Below, in pieces: positions 1-6,884 of a DNA stretch of 8,134 bases (position 1 is the stretch's first letter; each line of letters starts with the position of its first letter). The notes beneath the pieces were generated by a model that searched no databases, was not told the origin of the DNA, and saw only the letters and a list, made by a program, of their open reading frames with translations. The stretch comes from an uncultured Ruminococcus sp. (GTDB lineage Bacteria; Bacillota; Clostridia; Oscillospirales; Ruminococcaceae): positions 1-8,134 of the forward strand of contig CADBQZ010000200.1 of the NCBI GenBank assembly GCA_902796865.1, read 5' to 3'. A program made the translations under genes and the position numbers.

Positions 1-1
1 A

Positions 2-583
2 CTCGGCGTTTCGCCGCAGTCCAGCGATGATGAAGTAAAAAAAGCATATCGTGAGCTTTCAAAAAAATATCACCCGGATCATAACACAGGTGTCCTTGAA
101 GACATAGCTACTGAAAAAATGGCTGAGCTTAATAAAGCTTATGATGAAATAATGGATATGAGGAGAAACGGAAATAATTATCAACAGAATTACTCTTCAT
201 CAGGTACTAACTATAATTCCTCATATAACGACATCAGAAGCATGATAGAGAACCGCAACTACACCGCAGCAGATAACGCTCTTGACAGCAGAAGAAATGA
301 AAATAGTGCTGAGTGGAATTTCCTTAAAGGTACAGTCTGCATTTCAAGAGGCTGGCTGGATCAGGCATACAGATATTACGAAAGAGCAGTACAATTAGAA
401 CCGGGGAACCGTGAATACAGCATGGCTTTCAGCCAGCTCCAGAATAAACGAAACGGAAATATGTACGGAAACCCGTATCAAAGAACTGACAATGTCACGG
501 GTGCAACACAGGAATGCTGCAGCAATCCATGCACCATATGCGAATGTCTCCTGTGCGCCGATTGTCTCTGCGACTGTTTTTAA
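2..583 (+). CDS. J-domain protein with TPR-like middle and cysteine-rich tail (5' partial)
   Basis: The reading frame is open from base 2, so the start lies outside the window. The first visible residues, LGVSPQSSDDEVKKAYRELS, are the classic J-domain beginning, and only a short stretch (family members begin roughly M-x-D-P-Y-x-V) should be missing. The HPD tripeptide that stimulates Hsp70 (DnaK) ATPase is at bases 71-79. The J-domain ends near visible residue 53 (NKAYDEIM). A Tyr/Asn/Ser-rich linker follows, then a helical repeat region at about residues 77-148 (NYTAADNAL; DQAYRYYERAVQLEPGN) that resembles one and a half tetratricopeptide repeats. The last 22 residues contain nine cysteines (CC, CxxC and CxC spacings). 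There is no DnaJ zinc-finger or substrate-binding domain, so this is not DnaJ itself but a specialised co-chaperone, presumably recruiting DnaK to something bound by the TPR or Cys tail. An internal ATG at 119 falls inside the J-domain and is not the start. The stop overlaps the next gene. Confidence 0.88.
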   Translation, partial: LGVSPQSSDDEVKKAYRELSKKYHPDHNTGVLEDIATEKMAELNKAYDEIMDMRRNGNNYQQNYSSSGTNYNSSYNDIRSMIENRNYTAADNALDSRRNENSAEWNFLKGTVCISRGWLDQAYRYYERAVQLEPGNREYSMAFSQLQNKRNGNMYGNPYQRTDNVTGATQECCSNPCTICECLLCADCLCDCF

Positions 584-1155
584 TGGATAACATGGATAAC
601 AACATAAGCTATAAAGTAGCGCTCGGCGGAGTGATCTCATCACTTTGTCTGCTTGCCATGTTTTTTACAGGACTGGCACCGTTTCTATATCTGACACTTC
701 CTATGATAGCAGGAGCGCTCATAACAATAATAGTAATGGAAGTAAATACATCGTGGGCTTTTATGACTTATTTAGCTGTAAGTCTTCTCTCGATATTCGT
801 AACATTTGATAAAGAAGCAGCACTTATATTCATCCTCTTTTTCGGACACTATCCGATACTAAAGCAGCGTATAGAACTTTTACGTGTAAAATTTCTTCAG
901 TTTCTTATAAAACTGATAGTTTTTAACATCTGTATAATCCTTGATTATCAGCTTACCATCCATATGCTCGGCATAAGCGATTTTATGGACGATTTTGCTT
1001 CATTAGGAAAATACGGGATATATCTTCTCTGGGCTGGCGCAAACCTATTCTTTATTGCCTATGACTATGCACTAAGCGGATGTGTCCAGATGTATATAAA
1101 AGAACTAAAGCCTAAGATCTTCGGCAAAAATGTAAATAACAGAACACAAAACTAA
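583..1155 (+). CDS. Polytopic membrane protein of unknown function, coupled to the J-domain gene
   Basis: This is a 190-codon gene whose ATG shares one base with the upstream stop (TAATG at 581-585). I chose this start, rather than an earlier in-frame ATG at 514, because the earlier one would run 70 bases inside the J-domain gene. There is no clear Shine-Dalgarno site, so translation probably depends on termination-reinitiation from the upstream gene. A second ATG at 592 is possible. About six hydrophobic segments are visible, near residues 11-29, 32-51, 58-74, 78-90, 104-122 and 144-165. A conserved-looking loop, FFGHYPILKQRIE, follows the fourth, and the C-terminal tail is basic (KELKPKIFGKN), likely cytoplasmic. 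I do not recognise a characterised family. The general look is that of small Clostridial membrane proteins annotated as hypothetical. The coupling suggests that it works with the J-domain protein. Confidence 0.85.
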   Translation: MDNMDNNISYKVALGGVISSLCLLAMFFTGLAPFLYLTLPMIAGALITIIVMEVNTSWAFMTYLAVSLLSIFVTFDKEAALIFILFFGHYPILKQRIELLRVKFLQFLIKLIVFNICIILDYQLTIHMLGISDFMDDFASLGKYGIYLLWAGANLFFIAYDYALSGCVQMYIKELKPKIFGKNVNNRTQN

Positions 1156-1186
1156 AAAGGACAGCATCTCAAAAATGCTGTCCTTT
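1156..1186. terminator. Bidirectional hairpin terminator between convergent genes
   Basis: AAAGGACAGCAT (1156-1167) pairs perfectly with ATGCTGTCCTTT (1175-1186), leaving a 7-base loop. It starts directly after the stop of the membrane-protein gene and lies 11 bases beyond the secA stop. On the minus strand the stem is followed by TTTTTAGTTTTG (counting the closing T's of the stem), a good U-tract for ending secA. On the plus strand the tract is TTTAATTTATCTT, which is weaker but usable. It probably serves both transcription units. Confidence 0.85.
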
Positions 1187-1197
1187 AATTTATCTTA

Positions 1198-3933
1198 TTA
1201 CTGTCCTTCTTTAAGTCCGTGACACTGTTTGTACTTAAGTCCTGAACCGCATGGACAAGGATCATTCGGTCCCGGCTTTTTCTTTGAATTTATACGCTGA
1301 CTTCCTGCATTTGGTGCATCAGGCTTTGCTACCTGCTCACGTCTTATAGGAGCAGCATTCTTCTGTATCCTTACAGTAAGGAGCATTCTTACTGTATCTT
1401 CACGGATAGTCTCTACCATAGCGTCAAACATTTCAAATCCTTCATATCTGTACTCGACAACAGGATTCTTCTGTCCGAACGCTCTCAGACCGATACCCTT
1501 TTTAAGCTCTGACATATCATCGATATGATTCATCCACTTTGTATCAACAACTTTAAGAAGGAATACACGTTCAAGTTCTCTTAACATCTCGCCGCCGAAT
1601 TCTTCTTCCTTGGCAGCATATATCTCTGACATACGATCAGATATAACTTTCGCAATATCTTCTCTCTTGATATCATCAAGTTCTTCTTCCTCGTAATCAA
1701 GATCTTCATCTCTGAGTACCCAACCCATAAAATGATCTTTGAGTCCGATAAGATTCCATGTTTCTCTGTCAACTTCATCTCCGAGATAGCTGTTTGTAGT
1801 ATCAACAGCAAGCTCTTGCATCATGTTGAGAATATATTCATGAAGATCCTCACCGTCAAGAACCTGTGAACGCTGAGTATAGATTATCTCACGCTGTTTA
1901 TTAAGAACGTCATCGTAATTGAGGACATTCTTTCTTATAGCAAAGTTTCTTCCCTCGACCTTCTTCTGTGAAGATTCAATGATCCTTGTGAGCATCTTGC
2001 TCTCGATAGGCATATCTTCCTCAACATTTAAAGAATTCATCATTCTTTCAAGTCTGTCGCCTGCGAATATTCTCATAAGATCGTCTTCTACAGAAAGGAA
2101 GAATCTGCTCTCACCCTCGTCGCCCTGACGGCCTGAACGTCCTCTGAGCTGATTGTCGATACGTCTTGACTCGTGACGCTCTGTACCTATGATATAAAGA
2201 CCGCCTGCCTTCTTGACATCTTCAGCCTTTACCTTTATCTCTTCATTGAACTTATCGTAAAGCTCCTTATAAACGGCTCTTGCTGCAAGTACCTCCTCAT
2301 TGTCAGTATCTGCAAAGCCTACAGCCTCATTTATTATATCTTCTTCATATTCTCTTTTACGCATCTCAGCCTTTGCAAGATATTCTGCATTACCGCCTAG
2401 CATAATATCGGTACCGCGTCCTGCCATGTTTGTAGCGATAGTAACTGCACCAAGCTTACCAGCCTGTGCAACTATCTCCGCTTCTCTTGCGTGCTGCTTT
2501 GCGTTAAGTACTTCATGCTTGATGCCTTTCTTCTTGAGCATCTTTGAAAGAAGTTCTGACTTTTCAATAGATATAGTACCTACAAGTACCGGCTGTCCCT
2601 TAGCGTTACATTCCTCGACCTGCTCTATGATAGCTCTGAATTTGCCTGCTTCAGTACGGTATACCTGATCGTGGTGATCTATACGAATTACCGGTCTGTT
2701 TGTAGGTATAGCTATAACGTCGAGCTTGTATATCTCTCTGAATTCGTCTTCTTCGGTCATGGCAGTACCTGTCATACCTGAAAGCTTTTTATAAAGACGG
2801 AAATAATTCTGGAATGTTATCGTAGCAAGAGTTTTTGACTCATGAGCGATCTTAACATTTTCCTTGGCTTCAATAGCCTGATGCAGACCGTCATTGAATC
2901 TTCTTCCGAGCATAAGACGTCCGGTAAATTCATCAACAATTATTACTTCTCCGTCTTTTACAACGTAATCTATGTCTCTGTGCATTACACCATGAGCCTT
3001 CAAAGCCTGGTTGATATGATGCAGAAGTGTCATATTATCGGGATCCATAAGGTTTTCTACTGCAAAATATTTTTCTGCCTTCTTTACACCGCTTCTTGTG
3101 ATAGTGGCAGTTTTTGCCTTTTCATCTATAATATAATCGACATTTTCATTTATCTCGTCCTGATCCTGCTTATCATCTATCTCAACAACTGTTGTGGAAG
3201 TAAGACCTAAAACAAACTTATCAGCGATATCGTAAAGCTCTGTTGATTTGTCGCCCTTTCCTGAAATGATGAGCGGTGTTCTTGCTTCATCTATGAGTAT
3301 CGAGTCAACCTCATCCACGATAGCAAAATTAGGCTTTCTCTGTACCCTGTCCTTAGCATATATTACCATGTTGTCACGAAGATAGTCAAATCCAAGTTCG
3401 TTATTTGTAGCATATGTTACATCACAGTTATATGCTGCACGGCGTTCTTCATTTGTAAGACCATGCAGGATACAGCCTACCGTAAGACCCAAGTATCTTA
3501 AAACTTTACCCATTTCGTCTGACTGTGTTTTAGCAAGGTAATCATTTACAGTTACGACATGAACGCCCTTGCCGGACAGAGCATTAAGATATGATGCCAC
3601 ACAGGCAACAAGCGTTTTACCTTCACCTGTCTTCATCTCGGCAATACGTCCCTGATGAAGAACTATAGCGCCTATGAGCTGTACCGGGAAAGGCTTTTTG
3701 CCCAAAACTCTGTAAGCACCCTCACGAACAGTTGCAAGTGCCTCTGGAAGTATCATATCAAGTGTTTCACCGGCTTCGAGTCTGTCTTTGAATTTCTGTG
3801 TCTGTGACTTCAGTTCACTGTCAGACATAGCCGCATACTGTTCATCGAGCGCTAAAACGCTGTTTTTGATAGGTTCGATCCTTGCAAGCTCTTTTGTACT
3901 GTAAGAACCGAAAATTTTTCCAAAAATACCCAT
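1198..3933 (-). CDS. secA: Preprotein translocase ATPase SecA
   Basis: SecA is the ATP-driven motor that pushes unfolded preproteins through the SecYEG channel at the cytoplasmic membrane. The 911-residue product is of normal length. It starts [22 protein letters not shown], the conserved N-terminus. This ATG (3933-3931) has a ribosome site, AAGGCGGAA, 9 bases upstream. Walker A is MKTGEGKT (residues 100-107) and Walker B/DEAD is [19 protein letters not shown] (207-225). The preprotein-binding domain follows. The second helicase half shows MAGRGTD (503-509) and the arginine-finger motif ending [11 protein letters not shown] (595-605). The helical scaffold and wing come next. The C-terminal zinc finger, C893-x-C895-x8-C904-H905, normally binds SecB or the ribosome/phospholipid. 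No key residue is missing. It is transcribed convergently to the J-domain pair and divergently from flgM. Adjacency to flagellar genes is probably incidental, since flagellar axial proteins use their own type III export. The frame stays open upstream of the ATG; see the leader entry. Confidence 0.97.
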   Translation of the reverse strand: MGIFGKIFGSYSTKELARIEPIKNSVLALDEQYAAMSDSELKSQTQKFKDRLEAGETLDMILPEALATVREGAYRVLGKKPFPVQLIGAIVLHQGRIAEMKTGEGKTLVACVASYLNALSGKGVHVVTVNDYLAKTQSDEMGKVLRYLGLTVGCILHGLTNEERRAAYNCDVTYATNNELGFDYLRDNMVIYAKDRVQRKPNFAIVDEVDSILIDEARTPLIISGKGDKSTELYDIADKFVLGLTSTTVVEIDDKQDQDEINENVDYIIDEKAKTATITRSGVKKAEKYFAVENLMDPDNMTLLHHINQALKAHGVMHRDIDYVVKDGEVIIVDEFTGRLMLGRRFNDGLHQAIEAKENVKIAHESKTLATITFQNYFRLYKKLSGMTGTAMTEEDEFREIYKLDVIAIPTNRPVIRIDHHDQVYRTEAGKFRAIIEQVEECNAKGQPVLVGTISIEKSELLSKMLKKKGIKHEVLNAKQHAREAEIVAQAGKLGAVTIATNMAGRGTDIMLGGNAEYLAKAEMRKREYEEDIINEAVGFADTDNEEVLAARAVYKELYDKFNEEIKVKAEDVKKAGGLYIIGTERHESRRIDNQLRGRSGRQGDEGESRFFLSVEDDLMRIFAGDRLERMMNSLNVEEDMPIESKMLTRIIESSQKKVEGRNFAIRKNVLNYDDVLNKQREIIYTQRSQVLDGEDLHEYILNMMQELAVDTTNSYLGDEVDRETWNLIGLKDHFMGWVLRDEDLDYEEEELDDIKREDIAKVISDRMSEIYAAKEEEFGGEMLRELERVFLLKVVDTKWMNHIDDMSELKKGIGLRAFGQKNPVVEYRYEGFEMFDAMVETIREDTVRMLLTVRIQKNAAPIRREQVAKPDAPNAGSQRINSKKKPGPNDPCPCGSGLKYKQCHGLKEGQ

Positions 3934-4046
3934 TGATCTATATTCCGCCTTTACTTTTATACTAAAAGACGGGTGATAATTCTGAAAAGTACGCACAGCA
4001 AACACCGCCGGCTCCGCCTTAAAGTATCTTCTTAATATTGTAATCA
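3934..4046 (-). promoter_or_regulatory. secA 5' leader with a second in-frame start and ribosome site
   Basis: The stretch between the predicted transcription start and the secA ATG is about 110 bases and open in the secA frame. It contains two similar ribosome sites: AAGGCGGAG (4020-4012) and AAGGCGGAA (3951-3943). The first sits 6-7 bases before a GTG (4005-4003) that would add 24 residues ([20 protein letters not shown]...) to SecA. The second serves the canonical ATG. The extension does not resemble known SecA N-termini, so I take the ATG as the main start. The upstream site might be a minor start, a ribosome-loading site or a regulatory leader. Confidence 0.5.
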
Positions 4047-4052
4047 AATACT

Positions 4053-4081
4053 ATTTTATAACAAAATACGCTTTTTGTCAA
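4053..4081 (-). promoter_or_regulatory. Sigma-A promoter for secA
   Basis: Read on the minus strand there is a perfect -35 TTGACA (4081-4076), then a 17-base spacer, then -10 TAAAAT (4058-4053) preceded by TGTTA, giving a partly extended -10. Transcription should begin near 4046. This is the best promoter-like sequence in the window and is correctly oriented and placed for secA. Confidence 0.8.
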
Positions 4082-4142
4082 TAGCATTTAAGCAAAAAGT
4101 TCTTTAAGGACAGTTTATAAAGCTCTGAATATGCCTCTGTAT

Positions 4143-4161
4143 ATACATTATTATAATGTAT
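4143..4161. repeat. Perfect 19-base AT-rich palindrome, possible operator
   Basis: ATACATTAT-T-ATAATGTAT is a perfect 9-1-9 inverted repeat. It lies 62 bases upstream of the secA -35 and about 140 bases upstream of the flgM promoter. The odd centre and length suit a dimeric repressor site; Fur/PerR-family operators have a similar 7-1-7 layout, but the sequence does not match their consensus. As RNA it could also form an 8-bp stem followed by TTTTGGTTTTT, a weak terminator-like arrangement in the plus direction, but no gene lies before it. Confidence 0.45.
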
Positions 4162-4254
4162 TTTGGTTTTTAATAAGCATTCAAGCTAATATAGAAGCGA
4201 TATAAAGTACAACAGTATTGTTATTGTGCCTAAATAAATCTGTTGAAATGTGTA

Positions 4255-4274
4255 AGAAAATATCATTATTTTCT
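4255..4274. repeat. Interrupted palindrome upstream of the flgM promoter
   Basis: AGAAAATA-TCAT-TATTTTCT is an 8-4-8 inverted repeat that ends about 28 bases before the putative flgM -35 region. The position suits an activator or repressor site acting on the flagellar operon. It is AT-only except for one G/C pair per arm, so chance occurrence in this AT-rich spacer cannot be excluded. Confidence 0.4.
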
Positions 4275-4302
4275 GAAACTTAAATATTTTCCGCCTGAGT
4301 AT

Positions 4303-4328
4303 TTAATTTTTCATAAATCTGCCGATTG
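4303..4328 (+). promoter_or_regulatory. Sigma-28 (SigD/FliA)-like promoter for flgM operon
   Basis: TTAA (4303-4306), a 14-base spacer and GCCGATTG (4321-4328) resemble the Gram-positive sigma-28 consensus TAAA-N15-GCCGATAT. The -10 matches six of eight positions and the -35 three of four. A sigma-A alternative overlaps it: TTTTCA (4308-4313), 17 bases, TATTAT (4331-4336). Transcription would start about 35-40 bases before the flgM ATG. A sigma-28 promoter here would put flgM, the gene for the sigma-28 inhibitor, under its own target, as in other bacteria. Confidence 0.55.
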
Positions 4329-4375
4329 GATATTATAGAGATGTGTAACAACTCTGTAAGGAAAGAGGCGATTTT

Positions 4376-4678
4376 ATGAATATCAACACTAATGTTTACA
4401 AGCAGTACGTCAAGTCCGGCGGAAGTACGAGAAAAATACCATCTTATATGTTCAGCGGCAGTGAAAAGACTTCATCTGCAAAAGTGGATACTTTTTCACT
4501 CAGTGCTAATGCTTCTCTCTTCAGAGAATGCGGTAAGACAATAAAAAGTGCGGCTAACGAGGTCGCAGCTCCTGCTGACGAAAGCAGAATTGATTCTTTA
4601 AGGCAGCAAATCAAAAACGGTCAGTACAGTGTGTCTTCAGGCGATATAGCCGACAGCATACTTGAAAGAATAGTATAA
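4376..4678 (+). CDS. flgM: Anti-sigma-28 factor FlgM
   Basis: FlgM binds flagellar sigma-28 (SigD/FliA) and keeps late filament genes off. In enteric bacteria it is secreted through the finished hook-basal body to release the sigma factor. The 100-residue length is typical. The C-terminal part, residues 68-96 (DESRIDSLRQQIKNGQYSVS and following SGDIADSIL), is the conserved FlgM signature: two helices that clamp the sigma factor around the xIxxLRxxIxxGxYxVdxxxIAxxI pattern. The first 60 residues are polar and probably unfolded, as in the family. The ATG has an AGAGG ribosome site 7 bases upstream inside a purine-rich GGAAAGAGG stretch. It is the first gene of the flagellar run; flgN follows after 14 bases. 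Confidence 0.93.
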   Translation: MNINTNVYKQYVKSGGSTRKIPSYMFSGSEKTSSAKVDTFSLSANASLFRECGKTIKSAANEVAAPADESRIDSLRQQIKNGQYSVSSGDIADSILERIV

Positions 4679-4692
4679 AAAGGAGTTTTATT

Positions 4693-5163
4693 TTGGAAAA
4701 CTTTGAAGTATTCTACGATTTCATGACAGAATACACTGAGTTCCTTGAAGAAACAGCCGAAAAGGAAAAAGATAAACTCAGTGCATTGCTTTCAGATGAC
4801 CTGAAAAGGATCGAACATTGTCTTAATGAACATCAAAGCACGATAAAAAGGACCGAGCTTTTTGAAAGAGAACGTGAAAAGCTCCAGAAAAAGCTCGGCA
4901 TGAATGGACTTACGCTGAAACAGATAATAGAAAATTGTTCCGACCCGGACGAAAAGGAACTGCTTACAAAACTGTCATTGAGGTTCAAGACCGCAATAGA
5001 CAACGTTAAACACGCAAATAAAACTTCGCTTCAGGTGGCACAGATGAATCTTCAGATCATCGAGGACGTTATGCCCGCTGGTGTCACCGATGCCAAAGTT
5101 TATAATGCCAAAGGGATACCTTCCATAAAAAAAGATATCGGTATTCTCAACAAAAAAATATGA
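4693..5163 (+). CDS. flgN: FlgN-family flagellar export chaperone
   Basis: FlgN is the cytoplasmic chaperone that binds the C-termini of hook-associated proteins FlgK and FlgL and delivers them to the type III export gate. The product has 156 residues and looks almost entirely helical. There is a long charged coiled coil at about residues 10-72 (including HCLNEHQ and FEREREKLQKKLG), then LTLKQIIENCSDPDEKELL, and a second helix pair at about 95-128. This matches the FlgN family layout in Firmicutes (B. subtilis YvyG). The start codon is TTG, supported by AGGAG (4681-4685) 7 bases upstream; the first internal ATG would remove ten residues and has no such site. Its position between flgM and flgK is the standard order and strongly supports the assignment, since FlgN sequences are poorly conserved. 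Confidence 0.88.
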   Translation: MENFEVFYDFMTEYTEFLEETAEKEKDKLSALLSDDLKRIEHCLNEHQSTIKRTELFEREREKLQKKLGMNGLTLKQIIENCSDPDEKELLTKLSLRFKTAIDNVKHANKTSLQVAQMNLQIIEDVMPAGVTDAKVYNAKGIPSIKKDIGILNKKI

Positions 5164-5332
5164 ATTCCATGGCCCGATCCCGCCGTATGCAAAAAGCATT
5201 TAAGATCAAGGTCGATAGCAATGATATACGGCGGCAATAATCGTCAGATAATAACTTAACTTTAGTTATACAGCCAAAGGACACAGCACATAAAAGCTGC
5301 TGCCTTACAGGGAAGATCAGGAGGTAAATAAA
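5164..5332 (+). promoter_or_regulatory. Structured leader between flgN and flgK
   Basis: This 169-base spacer is unusually long for the middle of this operon (the gaps on either side are 14 and 19 bases). It contains a 9-bp GC-rich inverted repeat (5180-5188 with 5226-5234), an AT hairpin (5251-5256 with 5264-5269), and three GGA triplets at 5279, 5311 and 5320, the last inside the flgK ribosome site. There is no U-tract after the GC-rich stem, so it is not an intrinsic terminator. No convincing promoter is seen. A 23-codon ATG frame (5169-5240) spans the inverted repeat but lacks a ribosome site. Confidence 0.5.
5180..5234 (+). repeat. 9-bp inverted repeat in flgK leader
   Basis: CCGCCGTAT (5180-5188) and ATACGGCGG (5226-5234) are perfect complements separated by 37 bases. 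The GC-rich arms stand out against the AT-rich surroundings. The long loop carries AAGATCAAGG, which resembles the flgK ribosome-site context AAGATCAGGAGG (5313-5324). Without a T-run it is better viewed as an RNA stability, processing or protein-binding element than as a terminator. Confidence 0.6.
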
Positions 5333-6865
5333 TTGAGCAGACCGACATTTTTAGGCTTTGAAGCCGCAAAATCAGGAGTTTTTGCGAGTCAGAAGTCACT
5401 TGATATAGTTGGCAACAATCTTACAAATATCAATACAGAGGGATATACCCGTCAGAGAGTAGATCAGACGTCACAGTCTGTTGCAGGATATTATTCAAGA
5501 TTAAAGCCGGACATCGCTTCTCTCGCTGGTATGGGAACATATGTAAACGGCCTCGCACAGCTTCGTGACGACAGAATAGATAAAGCTTACAGAAATGAAG
5601 CGGCTAATTCGGGATATTTTGACCAGCAGTCAACAATGTTCACAGAGATCGAATCTATCATGCAGGAACTTGAAGTAGGACAGGAAGGAAACGGATTCGG
5701 ATTGAGCTTTGCTGTAAAAAGTATGTATACAGCACTTCAGGATTTTTCATATAATGCAAGTTCCGAAACAGATGCAAATGTTTTTGCAAACGCTGTTTCA
5801 AATGTAACACAGACACTCAATCGTCTTTCAAATGCTCTTTTTGATTCAGCTTATCAGTATAAGGAAGAAATAAGAATAAAGACCGAAGATGTAAACAGCA
5901 TCCTCACAGATATATCAAAGCTCAACGACAGCATACGCCGTTCGATGAACACCGTAAACTATAACACAGATTTTGGTCCTAACGAACTTAAAGACCAGAG
6001 AAACCTTCTTATCGACAAACTTGCCGAATACGGAAAAGTTGAGGTCGAAGAACAGAAAGACGGTACCGTTACAGTTAAGATGAATGGTCATAAGTGTGTA
6101 TGGGATGCTGAACATGATGATATAAACTATCAGGAAAACACCAATAGTACTATCCAGCTCAACTGGAAGAGCAACGGTGAAAATGCTGCAAAAGATACAG
6201 GTATCTTCAAAGCAGCAGTTGACATAATAAACGGAAGAGGTATCGGCGTTCAGGCTTCATCTGAATCTACCGTAAACGGATTCCTTTACTATCAGGATAA
6301 GATAGACGCTTTTTCAAGAGAACTTGCAGAAGTTCTCAACAATACATTTCCTGATACATATGACAGCAACGGAAACGTTCTTACATATAAAAAGCTTGTA
6401 GGCGGAACAGTTGAAACACCAAACGGCTTTGATGTTTATCCGAATATTCTTGTATCAGCAAAGAATATCAATGTCACAAAACCTATGGTAGAAAATTCAG
6501 CATATCTTCTCAATGAAGATAAGAGCGTTGATAATACACACATCCTTGAGCTTATAAACAAGCTTTCAAAGGATGAGCATACATTCTCTTCGGCAAGCGA
6601 CAGCTTTACCGGAACATTCCAGGAATTCGTTGCTGATTACACAGGAACTCTTGGTAATGACAACAGCTATGTAAAGGGAAGATACCAAACTTCTCAGACT
6701 ATGCTAAACGAGATCAAAGACAGCAGAGATTCTGTTTCCGGAGTAAGCGAGAGCGAAGAAACGGTCAACATGATGACATACAACCGTGCTTTCCAGGCAT
6801 CAGCAAGAATGATGACTATAATGGACGGACTTTTAGATGTTATCATAAACAGAATGGCAATATGA
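5333..6865 (+). CDS. flgK: Flagellar hook-associated protein 1 FlgK
   Basis: FlgK is the first of the two junction proteins that join the flagellar hook to the filament, outside the cell. The product has 510 residues, within the usual range. The N-terminus carries the hallmark flagellar rod/hook segment: GFEAAKSGVFASQKSLDIVG and NNLTNINTEGYTRQRV (about residues 8-43). The C-terminus, SESEETVNMMTYNRAFQASA followed by RMMTIMDGLLDVIINRMAI (472-510), is the typical paired heptad helix that co-assembles with the N-terminus and holds the chaperone-binding site. The middle contains the variable outer domains, including the FlgK pattern FGPNELKDQRNLLIDKLAEY. No signal peptide is present, as expected for type III export. 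It starts at TTG with a strong AGGAGGT site (5319-5325) 7 bases upstream. FlgN is encoded just before it and FlgL 19 bases after it. Confidence 0.95.
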   Translation: MSRPTFLGFEAAKSGVFASQKSLDIVGNNLTNINTEGYTRQRVDQTSQSVAGYYSRLKPDIASLAGMGTYVNGLAQLRDDRIDKAYRNEAANSGYFDQQSTMFTEIESIMQELEVGQEGNGFGLSFAVKSMYTALQDFSYNASSETDANVFANAVSNVTQTLNRLSNALFDSAYQYKEEIRIKTEDVNSILTDISKLNDSIRRSMNTVNYNTDFGPNELKDQRNLLIDKLAEYGKVEVEEQKDGTVTVKMNGHKCVWDAEHDDINYQENTNSTIQLNWKSNGENAAKDTGIFKAAVDIINGRGIGVQASSESTVNGFLYYQDKIDAFSRELAEVLNNTFPDTYDSNGNVLTYKKLVGGTVETPNGFDVYPNILVSAKNINVTKPMVENSAYLLNEDKSVDNTHILELINKLSKDEHTFSSASDSFTGTFQEFVADYTGTLGNDNSYVKGRYQTSQTMLNEIKDSRDSVSGVSESEETVNMMTYNRAFQASARMMTIMDGLLDVIINRMAI

Positions 6866-6884
6866 TCCGGGGAGGTATAGAACG

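Larger units (their letters stand above)
3934..4375. other. Divergent intergenic region between secA and flgM
   Basis: These 442 bases are without a convincing gene and are much richer in A and T than the flanking genes. They hold the secA leader and promoter (3934-4081), a perfect 19-base palindrome (4143-4161), an interrupted 20-base palindrome (4255-4274), and the flgM promoter and leader (from about 4303). A 24-codon ATG frame at 4131-4205 has no ribosome site and crosses the first palindrome; I do not call it. I recognise nothing between 4162 and 4254. Confidence 0.7.

Noticed and set aside
514..582. In-frame upstream extension of the membrane-protein gene (23 residues from ATG 514)
   Set aside because: It lies entirely inside the J-domain gene, encodes a Met/Arg-rich stretch with no ribosome site, and the TAATG overlap at 581-585 gives a much more natural start.
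1581..3210. Several 60-120 codon open frames on both strands within secA
   Set aside because: They are shadows of the secA reading frame, with no ribosome sites and no recognisable protein features.
4006..4047. Further secA extension to a TTG at 4047
   Set aside because: That codon falls at the predicted transcription start of the strong sigma-A promoter, so it would not be in a translatable position.
4131..4205. 24-codon frame in the secA-flgM intergenic region
   Set aside because: No ribosome site, composition of random AT-rich DNA, and it crosses a palindrome better explained as a regulatory site.
5180..5234. Intrinsic terminator between flgN and flgK
   Set aside because: The stem has a 37-base loop and is followed by CAATAATCG, not a T-run; flgK also has no obvious promoter of its own.
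5271..5310. c-di-GMP riboswitch before flgK
   Set aside because: The stretch CAGCCAAAGGACACAGCACA is only superficially reminiscent; the conserved GEMM-I core and its two-helix arrangement are not present.
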